Source of the DNA: Bacillus sp. A301a_S52
GTDB taxonomy: Bacteria > Bacillota > Bacilli > Bacillales > Salisediminibacteriaceae
Assembly (NCBI GenBank): GCA_024701455.1
Contig: JABXYP010000001.1
Location: forward strand, 2,298,001-2,362,000
DNA length: 64,000 nucleotides
Direction: 5' to 3'
In this document: one piece after another, positions 37,001-45,904 of the stretch
Layout of the letters: each line of letters starts with the position of its first letter
Numbering within the stretch: position 1 is the first letter of the stretch
Made by a program: the position numbers and the translations under genes
The notes under the pieces: model-generated
Told to the model about the DNA's origin: nothing
Seen by the model: only the letters and a program-made list of their open reading frames with translations
The model's database searches: none

Positions 37001-37489
37001 TTAGACAGAAGCGTATTGATTCTTTTTACTTATTTCACCATACTCAAGTGTTAAAAGGCGCTGGTTACTGCTACCTCTAAATAAAAGTGTCGAATCTTTT
37101 AATCGTTCTATAAATGGCCCATCAACAAGTACATCCACAAAAGTTAATAATTCCTTTTGCTCACGATTTCCATAATGTTTAAGCCATTCATATGTGTACC
37201 CCGTATAACACCAAATCGTTTTATCTCTCAGCTTTAGTGCTGTCGCTAGCGGCAAAATTTCGTTCGCTTGAATCATAGGTTCGCCACCAGAAAACGTTAT
37301 ATTATTCATGGGATAGTTATCAATAATAGTGATTAATTCATCAAAAGAGTACTCGTGACCATTTGCTTGCAGCCAGCTTTCAGGGTTATGACAGCCTGGG
37401 CAGGCATGAGGACAGCCAGCAAAAAAGATAACTGTCCTTAGCCCTGGTCCATCCACGATTGAATCGTGCATAAGCGAGAGAATTTTCAT
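37001..37489 (-). CDS. nrdG: Anaerobic ribonucleoside-triphosphate reductase activating protein
   Basis: Radical SAM activase that makes the glycyl radical on NrdD. 162 residues, with CxxxCxxC in AGCPHACPGCHNPESW, the first binding motif VDGPGLRTVIFFAGC and TFSGGEPMIQ. The start overlaps the nrdD stop by 4 bases (ATGA). Last gene of nrdABDG. Confidence 0.95.
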   Translation of the reverse strand: MKILSLMHDSIVDGPGLRTVIFFAGCPHACPGCHNPESWLQANGHEYSFDELITIIDNYPMNNITFSGGEPMIQANEILPLATALKLRDKTIWCYTGYTYEWLKHYGNREQKELLTFVDVLVDGPFIERLKDSTLLFRGSSNQRLLTLEYGEISKKNQYASV

Positions 37490-39336
37490 CGCCCGTGCTT
37501 CACTCTATTCGCTTCTTCTTGGCGTTTAGCCTTATTCCACCGTTTCATATCACCTACGAGATAACCTGTAATTCGGCGAATTTTATGAAGCCTGTTTTCA
37601 TCACTTTCACCGCAAGCAGGACATTGATGATGCATAACTCCTTGGTATCCACAACTTAAGCATTGATCTACAGGGTGATTAATTGACCCGTAGCCTATCC
37701 CTTCTTTCTTCATTTGCTTGATAATTTGAATGAGCGCTTCCGTATTTTGGCTAGCATTTCCGTCCACTTCGACATAAGTGATATGACCACCATTACATAT
37801 CTCATGGAATGGGGCCTCACGACGAATTTTCTCATAGATTGATATAGGATAGTAGACAGGGATATGAAAAGAATTTGTATAAAAATCTTTATCTGTTACC
37901 CCTTCTATCGTACCGAATGCTTCGCGATCCGCACCAACAAATTTACCGGACAACCCTTCCGCTGGTGTGGCAATCACACCGATATTCATATTATATGTTT
38001 GAGTTGCCTTATCAGCCATTTCTCGCATGTATTGAATAATAGCTTTACCTAGTTCCCACGATTCTTCTGACTCTCCATGATGCTTACCAGTCAATATGAC
38101 TAGTGCTTCAGCAAGGCCTATAAAACCAACACTTAGACTTCCATGCCTAATAACAGATTCAATCTCCTCATCGGGGTGTAATCTATCTCCGCCAGTCCAA
38201 ATTCCCTGAGAAAATAAAAATGGGAACTCAGCAGCCTTTTTCTTTCTCTGATACTCATATCGTTCTAATAGCTGAGTGATAGCTAATTGGACGGCTTGCG
38301 TTAATTCGCGCCAAAAAACATCTCTATTGCCTTCAGACATAAGAGCTAGCCGGACTAAATTTAAGGATGAGAATGAAATATTACCTCTTCCCACTGTTGT
38401 ATCATCACCATGAATGTTTCCCATCACCCGTGTTCGACACCCCATATACGCAACTTCACTCTCAGGCGTTCCATCAAAATATTGACTGTTAAAGGGCGAA
38501 TCTAAAAAGCTGAAATTTGGAAACAAGCGGCGACTAGTTGTCGTTACTGCTTGTATAAATAAGTCATAATTGGGATCTCCCTCTTGACTATTAACACGAT
38601 CTTTCACTTTAAATATTTGAATTGGAAAAATGGGCGTTTCACCATTACCTAATCCTTTTTTCGTTGCCCTTAACAATTCTTGAATTAATAGACGACCTTC
38701 ACGTGATGTATCTGTCCCATAATTTATTGAGACAAATGGCACCTGACCACCACCACGTGAATGCATACTATTGGCATTATGAATAAAGGCTTCACACGCT
38801 TGGAACGTTTCTTCTTTTGTATCCTCCCATGCCCGTTGGTCCAGTTCTTTATCTGACGTGAATGACCCTTTATAAAGCTCAGTTAGACGTTGTTTATGGG
38901 ATTCATATGATTTTCTAACATATGGAGCTAGATCATAATCAAATTTTTGAAATGATTGCCCCCCATGCTGATTGTTTTGATTTGATTGCAGTATGATAGC
39001 CGCTAGTGCTAAGGCTGTTTGAATAGATTTAGGTGGACGAATTCTACCGTGCCCAGTATAAAAGCCATTCTTCAACAACTTGTCCAATGGTATTTGGCTG
39101 CAAGTTGTTGTTCCTGTTGGATAAAAATCTTTGTCATGGATATACAATATATTGTCTGCCAAAGCGTCCTTTACTTTTTCAGACAATAAAAACTCATCTG
39201 TATACCACTTACATACTTCTGAAGCAAAAGTATTCATTTTGCCAAGAGGCGAATGACCATCCACATTAGCATTTTCCTTCAATGATTCACTGCTTACTTG
39301 CTCAATTCCCTCAAATGTTTTGATTAACTCCCGCAT
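37486..39336 (-). CDS. nrdD: Anaerobic (class III) ribonucleoside-triphosphate reductase
   Basis: Oxygen-sensitive glycyl-radical enzyme that makes deoxynucleotides without oxygen. 616 residues. The C-terminal zinc site is CLSCGYQ ... CPACGESD, followed by the glycyl radical loop RRITGYLVGD. The N-terminus starts directly with the barrel region and lacks the ATP-cone that gives E. coli NrdD its dATP control. Start ATG after GAGGGGGTAAACCG. It follows nrdB by 22 bases, so aerobic and anaerobic reductases are in one operon under the cobalamin riboswitch. Confidence 0.95.
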   Translation of the reverse strand: MRELIKTFEGIEQVSSESLKENANVDGHSPLGKMNTFASEVCKWYTDEFLLSEKVKDALADNILYIHDKDFYPTGTTTCSQIPLDKLLKNGFYTGHGRIRPPKSIQTALALAAIILQSNQNNQHGGQSFQKFDYDLAPYVRKSYESHKQRLTELYKGSFTSDKELDQRAWEDTKEETFQACEAFIHNANSMHSRGGGQVPFVSINYGTDTSREGRLLIQELLRATKKGLGNGETPIFPIQIFKVKDRVNSQEGDPNYDLFIQAVTTTSRRLFPNFSFLDSPFNSQYFDGTPESEVAYMGCRTRVMGNIHGDDTTVGRGNISFSSLNLVRLALMSEGNRDVFWRELTQAVQLAITQLLERYEYQRKKKAAEFPFLFSQGIWTGGDRLHPDEEIESVIRHGSLSVGFIGLAEALVILTGKHHGESEESWELGKAIIQYMREMADKATQTYNMNIGVIATPAEGLSGKFVGADREAFGTIEGVTDKDFYTNSFHIPVYYPISIYEKIRREAPFHEICNGGHITYVEVDGNASQNTEALIQIIKQMKKEGIGYGSINHPVDQCLSCGYQGVMHHQCPACGESDENRLHKIRRITGYLVGDMKRWNKAKRQEEANRVKHGR

Positions 39337-39358
39337 CGGTTTACCCCCTCAAAAAAGA

Positions 39359-40396
39359 TTACAAGTCGTCAAATCCGTTATCGTCTGATACTTTCGTATA
39401 CTGACGTGATTTTTGTTCGAAGAAATCTGTTTTTCCTTGATTAACATCCTCATATACTTTAATCCAACGCATCGGATTTGATCGGTAACCTTCAAACGGA
39501 CGTTCGACCCCCAATTCGTTCACCCGTTTATTCGCCATAAATTTAATATAATCCGCCAAATCTTGGAATGGTATATCTGGAATTTTATCTCCTATAATAT
39601 ACTCCGCCCATTTCGTTTCAAGTTCAGCCGCTTTCACAAACGTGCGCTGCACAAATTCATCCACCTCTTGTGTTTGCAATTCAGGAAATTCGTTTCTTAG
39701 TTCTTTAAAAATGTTAGCAAACAAATAGACATGTAGTTGTTCATCTCGATTGATATAGTTAATCATCGTCGATGTAGAAACCATTTTTTGGTTCCGTGCT
39801 AAATGGTAGAAAAAACTAAATCCAGAATAGAAATTCAGACCTTCTAAAATCACGTCATAAACGATTGATTCAAGAAGTGTTCTAGGTGTTGGATTTTGAA
39901 CAAAAGCTTCATAGCCCTGGGCAATAAAATCATTTCTTTCTCTTAAAACAGGGTCATGCTTCCAGTATTCGAAAATACGGTCTTGTTCATCTTTATTGAC
40001 GAGACTTGACAACACGTAAGAGTAACTTTGATTATGAACAACTTCCTGGAAAGCAAGCACCGTCATAAGCGCATTTAAACTTGAGTCTGTCAAATATTTA
40101 GATACATGCATCGCATAATCCGTTTGGATGCTATCAAGAAAAGCTAATAAGCCCATGATTTTTTTAAAAGCATCTTCTTCTGTTTCAGATAAGGATGAAA
40201 ATTGCTTCACATCTGAACTCATATTAATTTCAAAAGGTGTCCAAAAGTTTCCTAACATATTTTTGTATAGTGGATACGCCCATGAGAATCTGACGTCATC
40301 CCAATTTAATACGTTTGAACTCTCACCAAGTATAATCCCAGTGGATGCATTAGGTGCTGTTACATCATATAATTTTCTCTCTGTTAATTTTGTCAT
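39359..40396 (-). CDS. nrdB: Class I ribonucleotide reductase beta subunit
   Basis: Radical-generating small subunit. 345 residues. Metal-ligand and radical residues are conserved: the aspartate of LLAFLDSIQ, the Glu, His and radical Tyr of FQEVVHNQSYSY (spacing as E115, H118, Y122 of E. coli NrdB), and later EGLNFYSGF and NRDEQLHVYLF. Hence a classical tyrosyl-radical type rather than a tyrosine-less variant. Start ATG after GGGGAGGAATAGAGA. No nrdI or nrdH gene is present, unlike the class Ib operon of B. subtilis. Confidence 0.93.
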   Translation of the reverse strand: MTKLTERKLYDVTAPNASTGIILGESSNVLNWDDVRFSWAYPLYKNMLGNFWTPFEINMSSDVKQFSSLSETEEDAFKKIMGLLAFLDSIQTDYAMHVSKYLTDSSLNALMTVLAFQEVVHNQSYSYVLSSLVNKDEQDRIFEYWKHDPVLRERNDFIAQGYEAFVQNPTPRTLLESIVYDVILEGLNFYSGFSFFYHLARNQKMVSTSTMINYINRDEQLHVYLFANIFKELRNEFPELQTQEVDEFVQRTFVKAAELETKWAEYIIGDKIPDIPFQDLADYIKFMANKRVNELGVERPFEGYRSNPMRWIKVYEDVNQGKTDFFEQKSRQYTKVSDDNGFDDL

Positions 40397-40437
40397 TCTC
40401 TATTCCTCCCCAAATTACTCCCTTATTAGTTTCCTTG

Positions 40438-42633
40438 TTAACTTGAGCAGCTTTCACAATCTTCAAGTTCATTAGATGTGGATCTGACATAGTAAGTCGT
40501 TTTTAAACCATTCTTCCATGCATTCAAATGTAACTCTAGCAGTTCTTTAGCCCTGATATTATTCGTGACATATAAATTAAATGACACGGATTGGTCAATA
40601 TGCTTTTGCCTCGCCCCATTTTGTTTAATACTCCAAAGTTGGTCAATCGTATGGGCAGCTTTATAATACCATGTATTTTCTTTAGATAACCCAGGTGCTG
40701 TAACAGGGATTTTATAATTCTTTTTCTCTTCTGCATATTCCTTCTTAAAAATAGGATCAATTGATGCTGAAGAACCAGCAATAAGCGATGTACTTGAATT
40801 AGGAGCAACGGCTAAAAGATAGCCATTCCGCAACCCGTTTTCACTGACGTCTTGTTGTAAGTTTGTCCATCGGTCACTTTTATAATCTCGTGACGAAAAA
40901 TACTCACCGGTTTCATAGTCAGAGCCTTTAAATGCTGGATAGGCTCCTTTTTCTTTCGCCAGCTCCATACTCGCCTTCACTGTATAAAAATGGATGTCTT
41001 CATAAAGTTCATCAGCATATTGCACAGCCTCTTCTGTTTCCCAAGCAATTTTTTTGTCGGCCAATAAATGATGCCAACCAAAGGTGCCTAACCCGATAGC
41101 GCGATATTTTTGATTGGTTATTTGTGCTTGTGGAACTTCAATCGTATTCAGTTCGATCACGTTATCGAGCATACGTACTTGTATACTAATAAGTCTTTCA
41201 ATGACATCATCCTTTACAGCTTTAGCCAATGAAATAGAACTTAAATTACACACTACGTAATCGCCTGCTTGCTTTTTAGTAATAATCTCGCCTTCAGCAC
41301 TAATTTCTTCTTGTACAGTCGTAGAGCTCATATTTTGCATAATTTCTGTACATAAATTAGAAGAATAAATCATACCTTTATGCTTATTAGGATTCATTCG
41401 ATTCACGGTATCCCGATAAAACATATAAGGTGTGCCAGTTTCAAGTTGAGCGATCATAATGCGTTTCATAATATCAATGGCAGGTACACACTCTGATGAC
41501 AGGTTTTCATTCGCAACACATTGTTCATAATGCTCACGGAAGCTGCCTTTTCCTTGTTCTTCATCATAGAAATCCTCTAAAGAGAACCCCATAACTTCTC
41601 TAACTTCATGCGGATCAAATAAATGCCAATCTTCACGTGCTTCAACTTTTTCCATAAATAAATCTGGGAGACAAACACCAGTGAACAAATCATGCGTTCG
41701 TTGACGCTCATCACCATTATTTAATTTAGCATCGAGAAAAGGAAAAATATCTTTGTGCCAAACATCTAAGTAAACAGCAATAGCGCCTTGCCTTTGACCT
41801 AACTGATCCACACTAACAGCTGTGTTGTTCAATTGCTTCATCCACGGTAACACACCTGAGGATGTTCCTTTAAATCCTTTGATAGATGACCCTCTCGCTC
41901 TAATTTTACCTAGATAAATACCTAAGCCTCCACCATTTTTGCTCACTGTAGCGGCATCTGTATTACTATCGAAAATCCCTCGTAAACTATCATCCACTGT
42001 GTCAATAAAACAACTTGACAGCTGACCGTGTGTTTTTCCAGCATTCGCCAACGTCGGTGTTGCCACTGTCATATAAAGATTTGATAGAGCCCAGTAGGCT
42101 TCTTTAACAAGGTCAAGTCGCTTAGCTTCCGTTTCGTTTTTCATAAGACTCATAGCAATTACCATGAACCTCTCTTGTGGCAATTCAAGCAAACGTCCAT
42201 CGTGAGAACGAGCTAGATAACGATCAGCTAATGTTTTTAGTCCAATATATGTAAAGAGCTGATCTTTTGCTTCATCCATCCAGCTTTCCATCACTGCAAA
42301 ATCCTTAGCTGTGTAAACATTAAGAAGCTCTTTCTGATAAAAACCATCATTTACAAGATTTGTAATCAATACCCCGAATTGCTCATAAGCAGGAATGCCT
42401 CGATTTATCGCAATTTCCTCTTTAAGCTGTAAAGAATATAAATTTGCTGCAACAAACGTCCAATCGGATTCCTCTGCTGTAAGCTGATCTAATGCTGCAG
42501 TAATAAGGGCTGATTTGTCATTGTGCAATTCAATTCGTCTTAAGTACGGCTCCCATGTTAAATGAGGAAATCGATTTTGCAAGACGGTGTTAATGTGGTG
42601 TTCATTTGTCTTTTGTGCTATCCCTTGTGTCAT
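40438..42633 (-). CDS. nrdA: Class I ribonucleotide reductase alpha subunit
   Basis: Catalytic large subunit reducing ribonucleoside diphosphates. 731 residues. Active-site residues are seen in GQLSSCFIDTVDDS (first redox Cys), SNLCTEI (Asn, radical Cys, Glu) and VVCNLSSISL (second Cys), with the shuttle cysteines at the end in CESCSS. The N-terminus lacks an ATP-cone. I chose ATG 42633, 8 bases after GGAAGG; ATGs at 42642 and 42666 are in frame, but the first touches that site and the second lies on the riboswitch terminator. First gene of nrdABDG. Confidence 0.93.
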   Translation of the reverse strand: MTQGIAQKTNEHHINTVLQNRFPHLTWEPYLRRIELHNDKSALITAALDQLTAEESDWTFVAANLYSLQLKEEIAINRGIPAYEQFGVLITNLVNDGFYQKELLNVYTAKDFAVMESWMDEAKDQLFTYIGLKTLADRYLARSHDGRLLELPQERFMVIAMSLMKNETEAKRLDLVKEAYWALSNLYMTVATPTLANAGKTHGQLSSCFIDTVDDSLRGIFDSNTDAATVSKNGGGLGIYLGKIRARGSSIKGFKGTSSGVLPWMKQLNNTAVSVDQLGQRQGAIAVYLDVWHKDIFPFLDAKLNNGDERQRTHDLFTGVCLPDLFMEKVEAREDWHLFDPHEVREVMGFSLEDFYDEEQGKGSFREHYEQCVANENLSSECVPAIDIMKRIMIAQLETGTPYMFYRDTVNRMNPNKHKGMIYSSNLCTEIMQNMSSTTVQEEISAEGEIITKKQAGDYVVCNLSSISLAKAVKDDVIERLISIQVRMLDNVIELNTIEVPQAQITNQKYRAIGLGTFGWHHLLADKKIAWETEEAVQYADELYEDIHFYTVKASMELAKEKGAYPAFKGSDYETGEYFSSRDYKSDRWTNLQQDVSENGLRNGYLLAVAPNSSTSLIAGSSASIDPIFKKEYAEEKKNYKIPVTAPGLSKENTWYYKAAHTIDQLWSIKQNGARQKHIDQSVSFNLYVTNNIRAKELLELHLNAWKNGLKTTYYVRSTSNELEDCESCSS

Positions 42634-42667
42634 TTTTGTCATCCTTCCATCGATCAAATTAGTCATT

Positions 42668-42692
42668 AAAAAAGCCCTCCCATTCGGGAAGG
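42668..42692 (-). terminator. Regulatory terminator of the cobalamin riboswitch
   Basis: Minus-strand stem CCTTCCC/GGGAGGG with a GAAT loop followed by CTTTTTT, ending about 35 bases before the nrdA start. The sequence just before it (42697-42706) is complementary to a stretch near 42769-42777, which would allow a competing antiterminator hairpin in the B12-free state. Confidence 0.75.
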
Positions 42693-42811
42693 TGTTAAAA
42701 CGGCAGAGTTCGTCAGCTAAAAAGCGACAATGTTCACGATAGTTAACAAATCGCTACTAAGGATGCTTCTACCGTTTCAAACACTCACCCCCCGAAGGTC
42801 AGAAACTAGAG

Positions 42812-42987
42812 AAAAATAGGCAGGTCTCCTGACTTATGCTTCATCCTTTATGAGCCTTCCCATAGTAGACTATTAAAAATAATCTTCAACAGTGGTCTCT
42901 CATATCGTCAGCAAATTACAGTTGCGGGGACAGTTCCGGACTTGCACCGGATTCCCTTTTAAGCTCGATAAACAAGCACCTATTTTT
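42812..42987 (-). ncRNA. Cobalamin (B12) riboswitch controlling nrdABDG
   Basis: Minus strand. The conserved core is clear: CCGGTGCAAGTCCGGAAC, then CCCCGCAACTGTAA, and GAAGCATAAGTCAGGAGACC closing the element. P1 is a perfect 9-bp pair, AAAAATAGG (42812-42820) with CCTATTTTT (42979-42987). It lies about 180 bases upstream of nrdA and is followed by an intrinsic terminator, so B12 binding should stop transcription. Cobalamin control of a B12-independent class I reductase is known in Streptomyces coelicolor (nrdABS); the same logic applies here and predicts a class II, B12-dependent reductase elsewhere. Confidence 0.96.
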
Positions 42988-42998
42988 CTTATTTTAAT

Positions 42999-43020
42999 AC
43001 CATATATACCATATATAGAT
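42999..43020 (-). promoter_or_regulatory. Tandem TATATATGG motifs upstream of the riboswitch
   Basis: Minus strand: two adjacent TATATATGG copies followed by TATTAAAAT. They lie where the promoter should be and faintly resemble NrdR boxes, which are also AT-rich and alternating. The match is loose. Confidence 0.25.
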
Positions 43021-43259
43021 TTTTTTTTTGAAAAGCATCTATATGATGATGTTACTAGCATAACGTTATTTACTAAAAGATGCAATCTTTTTTTCTTATT
43101 AAAACGTCTTGAATAATTGATCGGATTCTAGTAGAATACCGAAATTGTGAGTATTTTAGAGGTTAAGCTGTCTTGATTTATAGAGTAAAGTCTCATAAGC
43201 TCTAAATGCATTTTCCCAATTCATAATCTTTTGGATTTAACATGAAAGGAGTTTTCATT

Positions 43260-43778
43260 ATGTTGGCCCCTGCAAATTTTAATATGAAGCAGGATAAAAA
43301 CAAAGAAGCATTACGAATCGAATATGAAAAACTGGAATTTCAACTATTTCGAATGCAAGTAAATCTGAAACAGATTGCAAAAAAATGGTCAATCCTCGGT
43401 ATTGAGCAAACAAAATTAGGAAAGTGGACGATTGTTTATGTCTCCGATAACGGAGAAGTCTGTAAAATTATGGCACACAATTGTGAGACGCCATTTAATG
43501 GAACATGGGACTTCTCGATCCACGCTTCTTACATAGGAGATTTCCACATTCAAATAGATGATATAAGAGGCGAGGTAAATCAAGGGTTCGGCTCTGTATG
43601 TATGTCGTATTTTAAACAATATATAGAAGAGCAAAATATGCGTAAAATTTCAGGCTATATCTCACCGAGAGACTGGGACCATCTCGATCGTTTATTTCAT
43701 TTCTATAAAAAACACGATTTTGCCGTATCTATCGATTATAAAAATCAGCAAGGTACTATCAATTGGCAACCTTTCTAG
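43260..43778 (+). CDS. Uncharacterised protein with GNAT-like C-terminus
   Basis: 172 residues. The first 45 are helical and basic; the rest contains IDDIRGEVNQGFGSVCMSYFKQYIEE, KISGYISPRDWDHLDRLFHFYKKHDF, which resembles the end of a GNAT fold (acetyl-CoA loop followed by the I-x-G ... FYKKxxF strand-helix). The usual Q/R-x-x-G-x-G/A loop is only partly kept (NQGFGSV). Catalysis is uncertain. The start ATG 43260 has AAAGGAG 8 bases upstream; the in-frame ATG at 43242 overlaps that site. Monocistronic. Confidence 0.6.
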   Translation: MLAPANFNMKQDKNKEALRIEYEKLEFQLFRMQVNLKQIAKKWSILGIEQTKLGKWTIVYVSDNGEVCKIMAHNCETPFNGTWDFSIHASYIGDFHIQIDDIRGEVNQGFGSVCMSYFKQYIEEQNMRKISGYISPRDWDHLDRLFHFYKKHDFAVSIDYKNQQGTINWQPF

Positions 43779-43804
43779 CACTCTCATTTATCCTTTTACA
43801 CTAT

Positions 43805-43837
43805 GAAAGGCCCTCTTCAAACCGGTGAGGGCCTTTC
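43805..43837. terminator. Bidirectional terminator between convergent genes
   Basis: Perfect 11-bp stem GAAAGGCCCTC (43805-43815) with GAGGGCCTTTC (43827-43837), 11-base loop, in the 66-base gap between the GNAT-like gene and ykqA. It has T-rich ends on both strands. Confidence 0.8.
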
Positions 43838-43844
43838 TGCACAG

Positions 43845-44735
43845 TTAATGGTCTCCATCTATGTGATTGTAGCCTAAGGATGTCAGTTTTGTTAGTAATT
43901 GCTCATAATAGTTATTTGACAATCTTCCTTTTGCCCCTCTCAAAATTTCTTCTCCATAATGACGTGGTGGGCAAGTCTCTGCTTGTTTATTAATGACGGT
44001 AAATGTTAAGACATCTTGATGAAACACACCGTTTATCTCCACTTTAACAAAAGTGGCACGATAACTGCCAGTAAAGACACCTTCTCTACAAAATAAATAG
44101 TCGATGGCCTCCTTTGGTAATGTGTAGATAATTCCCTCAACAGAAGAGGACGTATCTTCTGTTTCAACGATATCTGCTCTAGACCCATCGTCTCTCTGGA
44201 GCGTATAACACATACTATACCCTGTTAGTTTGCCCGTCTCGACTCGCTGGGAAAAAGGGGTTAACATACCTGCTTTTTCAATACGTTCTGTGTCCATACA
44301 TGAACCGTAAGCAAAATACTTAACCTCAGTAAAGTTATTAAACCATTGATGTACTCTCCAATCTTGGAAGCCAATTTTGCTAGTAAGAGCTGTTTCGTGC
44401 TGATCATCTAGTGTATACACCCATGCCTCGATAATACCGATGTCTGTTTCAATTGGTAACTTTACGCGATTATATAAATTATCAGGTTGTCCTTCACTAT
44501 ATCCTTCTAATCTATCTAATTGTTTCAGTGTCCACAGACTGACAGCATAAAGTTCTCCATAAACCCATTTTTCCCCTTTTTCTATATATGCTGGATAACC
44601 ATTTCCAGTGTCATATAACGTTCCCCTCACCCGCGCTTGATTAAATAGCTTTACTGAATTTTTTAAGTAATGATAATTGATGTCTCCTTCACGTAACGTG
44701 CCGTATACAAACACGATAGATGATTGATCAGACAT
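43845..44735 (-). CDS. ykqA: Gamma-glutamylcyclotransferase-like two-domain protein (YkqA)
   Basis: 296 residues with two AIG2/GGCT-type domains. The first begins IVFVYGTLREGDINYHYL with GYPAYIEKGEKWVYGELYAV; the second begins at about residue 137 with VKYFAYGSCMDTERIEKAGM and GIIYTLPKEAIDYL. B. subtilis YkqA has the same layout. Such folds act on gamma-glutamyl or epsilon-lysyl amines; the substrate here is unknown. Start ATG after GAGGAGGGGGATTTA. Confidence 0.8.
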   Translation of the reverse strand: MSDQSSIVFVYGTLREGDINYHYLKNSVKLFNQARVRGTLYDTGNGYPAYIEKGEKWVYGELYAVSLWTLKQLDRLEGYSEGQPDNLYNRVKLPIETDIGIIEAWVYTLDDQHETALTSKIGFQDWRVHQWFNNFTEVKYFAYGSCMDTERIEKAGMLTPFSQRVETGKLTGYSMCYTLQRDDGSRADIVETEDTSSSVEGIIYTLPKEAIDYLFCREGVFTGSYRATFVKVEINGVFHQDVLTFTVINKQAETCPPRHYGEEILRGAKGRLSNNYYEQLLTKLTSLGYNHIDGDH

Positions 44736-44815
44736 TAAATCCCCCTCCTCAAAAGGCTATCGATCTTCTCTATCCTCTTACAAGTTGACATAATATAATT
44801 ATTGTAAATTAATTA

Positions 44816-45751
44816 TTAAGCATGTTCTATAATCTTTATTCGTTTAACAGATAATTCTTGTAATTTTTTTGTTTGACGCTTATTGTCTTCACGAAGGCTC
44901 GTTAAAGTTTTCGTAACTAAGCTGATTGTTCTATCAATTTGATCAGCTGCTTGAGAAATCTTATCGTGAACAAGCCAATCTACAATCAGACCATCAAAGA
45001 AATAATCTGCAAAAGTTAACATGTCTCCAATTGTCAGCTCAATGTTTAGTTGATTTTGAATATCCAACAGTTCTTCTTTAAAATGTCTAAGTTGAACTTC
45101 TGAATCATGAATTTTTTCTTTTGCATCATCTACATGATTATGTTTGATCGCTGTTGTGATAAACCCTCCTCCAATTATATCAACTGTCGACCAGTTTTTA
45201 GCTTTATCAAAAGAAACAGCTGCCTCTTTAAGTGTTTTAAGAGCTTTTTTCCCTGCTTCTAATGCTTCTTCATACTCTACTAACACATTAGAAAGGTCTG
45301 CCTCTTTTTCCGTTATCCTAAATAATTCCTCGCTCCATATGCTCCCCTCATCATGGATTAAGTTTTCTTTCCTATCAAGCAAGGTTTCGTAATCTTCCCC
45401 TGCGTTTATGACTCCTTTTAACTTGTTTGAGTAGTCACTATATTCCTTTTTTAACTCTTGTAACTTTTGATTGGCATCTTGATAATTCAATTTAGCAGTA
45501 ATAACTTCTTGCTCTCTTGTATGCAGTTTTTCTTGTTTATTACCAACCAATGTAGAAAAAATATTATCTATAGAAAAATGGTGTAGCTTTTCTACGTCCT
45601 CTTTTTCTTCTGTTAGCCTCTGCGACAATTCTGCAACCTTATGTTCTTTTATATGTATCTGGTCGTTCAATCTTTCTAAATGGTGTGACCACTTCTCTTT
45701 TTTCCGTAACTTTTCTTTCACTTCCATTATTTCTTCGTTTAAACTTTTCAT
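44816..45751 (-). CDS. Coiled-coil protein of unknown function
   Basis: 311 residues, charged and almost all helical: heptad-like stretches from about 1 to 150 and 205 to 305. The middle has a small glycine-rich segment NWSTVDIIGGGFITTAIKHNHVDDAKEKI, which looks like a short hairpin inserted in the coils. No signal peptide or membrane segment, so cytoplasmic. I do not recognise a family. Start ATG after GGAGGGAATTAT. Single gene between ykqA and adhE. Confidence 0.6.
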   Translation of the reverse strand: MKSLNEEIMEVKEKLRKKEKWSHHLERLNDQIHIKEHKVAELSQRLTEEKEDVEKLHHFSIDNIFSTLVGNKQEKLHTREQEVITAKLNYQDANQKLQELKKEYSDYSNKLKGVINAGEDYETLLDRKENLIHDEGSIWSEELFRITEKEADLSNVLVEYEEALEAGKKALKTLKEAAVSFDKAKNWSTVDIIGGGFITTAIKHNHVDDAKEKIHDSEVQLRHFKEELLDIQNQLNIELTIGDMLTFADYFFDGLIVDWLVHDKISQAADQIDRTISLVTKTLTSLREDNKRQTKKLQELSVKRIKIIEHA

Positions 45752-45861
45752 ATAATTCCCTCCTCGTATATAGTTACGAGTTTGTCAACTCATTCGTTTC
45801 ACGAAAGGGAGGCTTAAACTTTAATAATTTTAAATGCCATTCTACGAGTCATATTGTAAAG

Positions 45862-45895
45862 AAAAAACTTCTGCGGATGGTCCACAGAAGTTTTT
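45862..45895 (-). terminator. Intrinsic terminator of adhE
   Basis: Minus strand: AAAAACTTCTGTGGACC pairs with the following GGTCCGCAGAAG-like arm (plus-strand ACTTCTG/CAGAAGT), then TTTTTTC. It lies directly after the adhE stop. Confidence 0.75.
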
Positions 45896-45904
45896 GGTGA
45901 GGAT

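Noticed and set aside
42892..43116. Short frames on both strands across the nrd leader
   Set aside because: They overlap the cobalamin riboswitch, whose conserved core fully explains the sequence.
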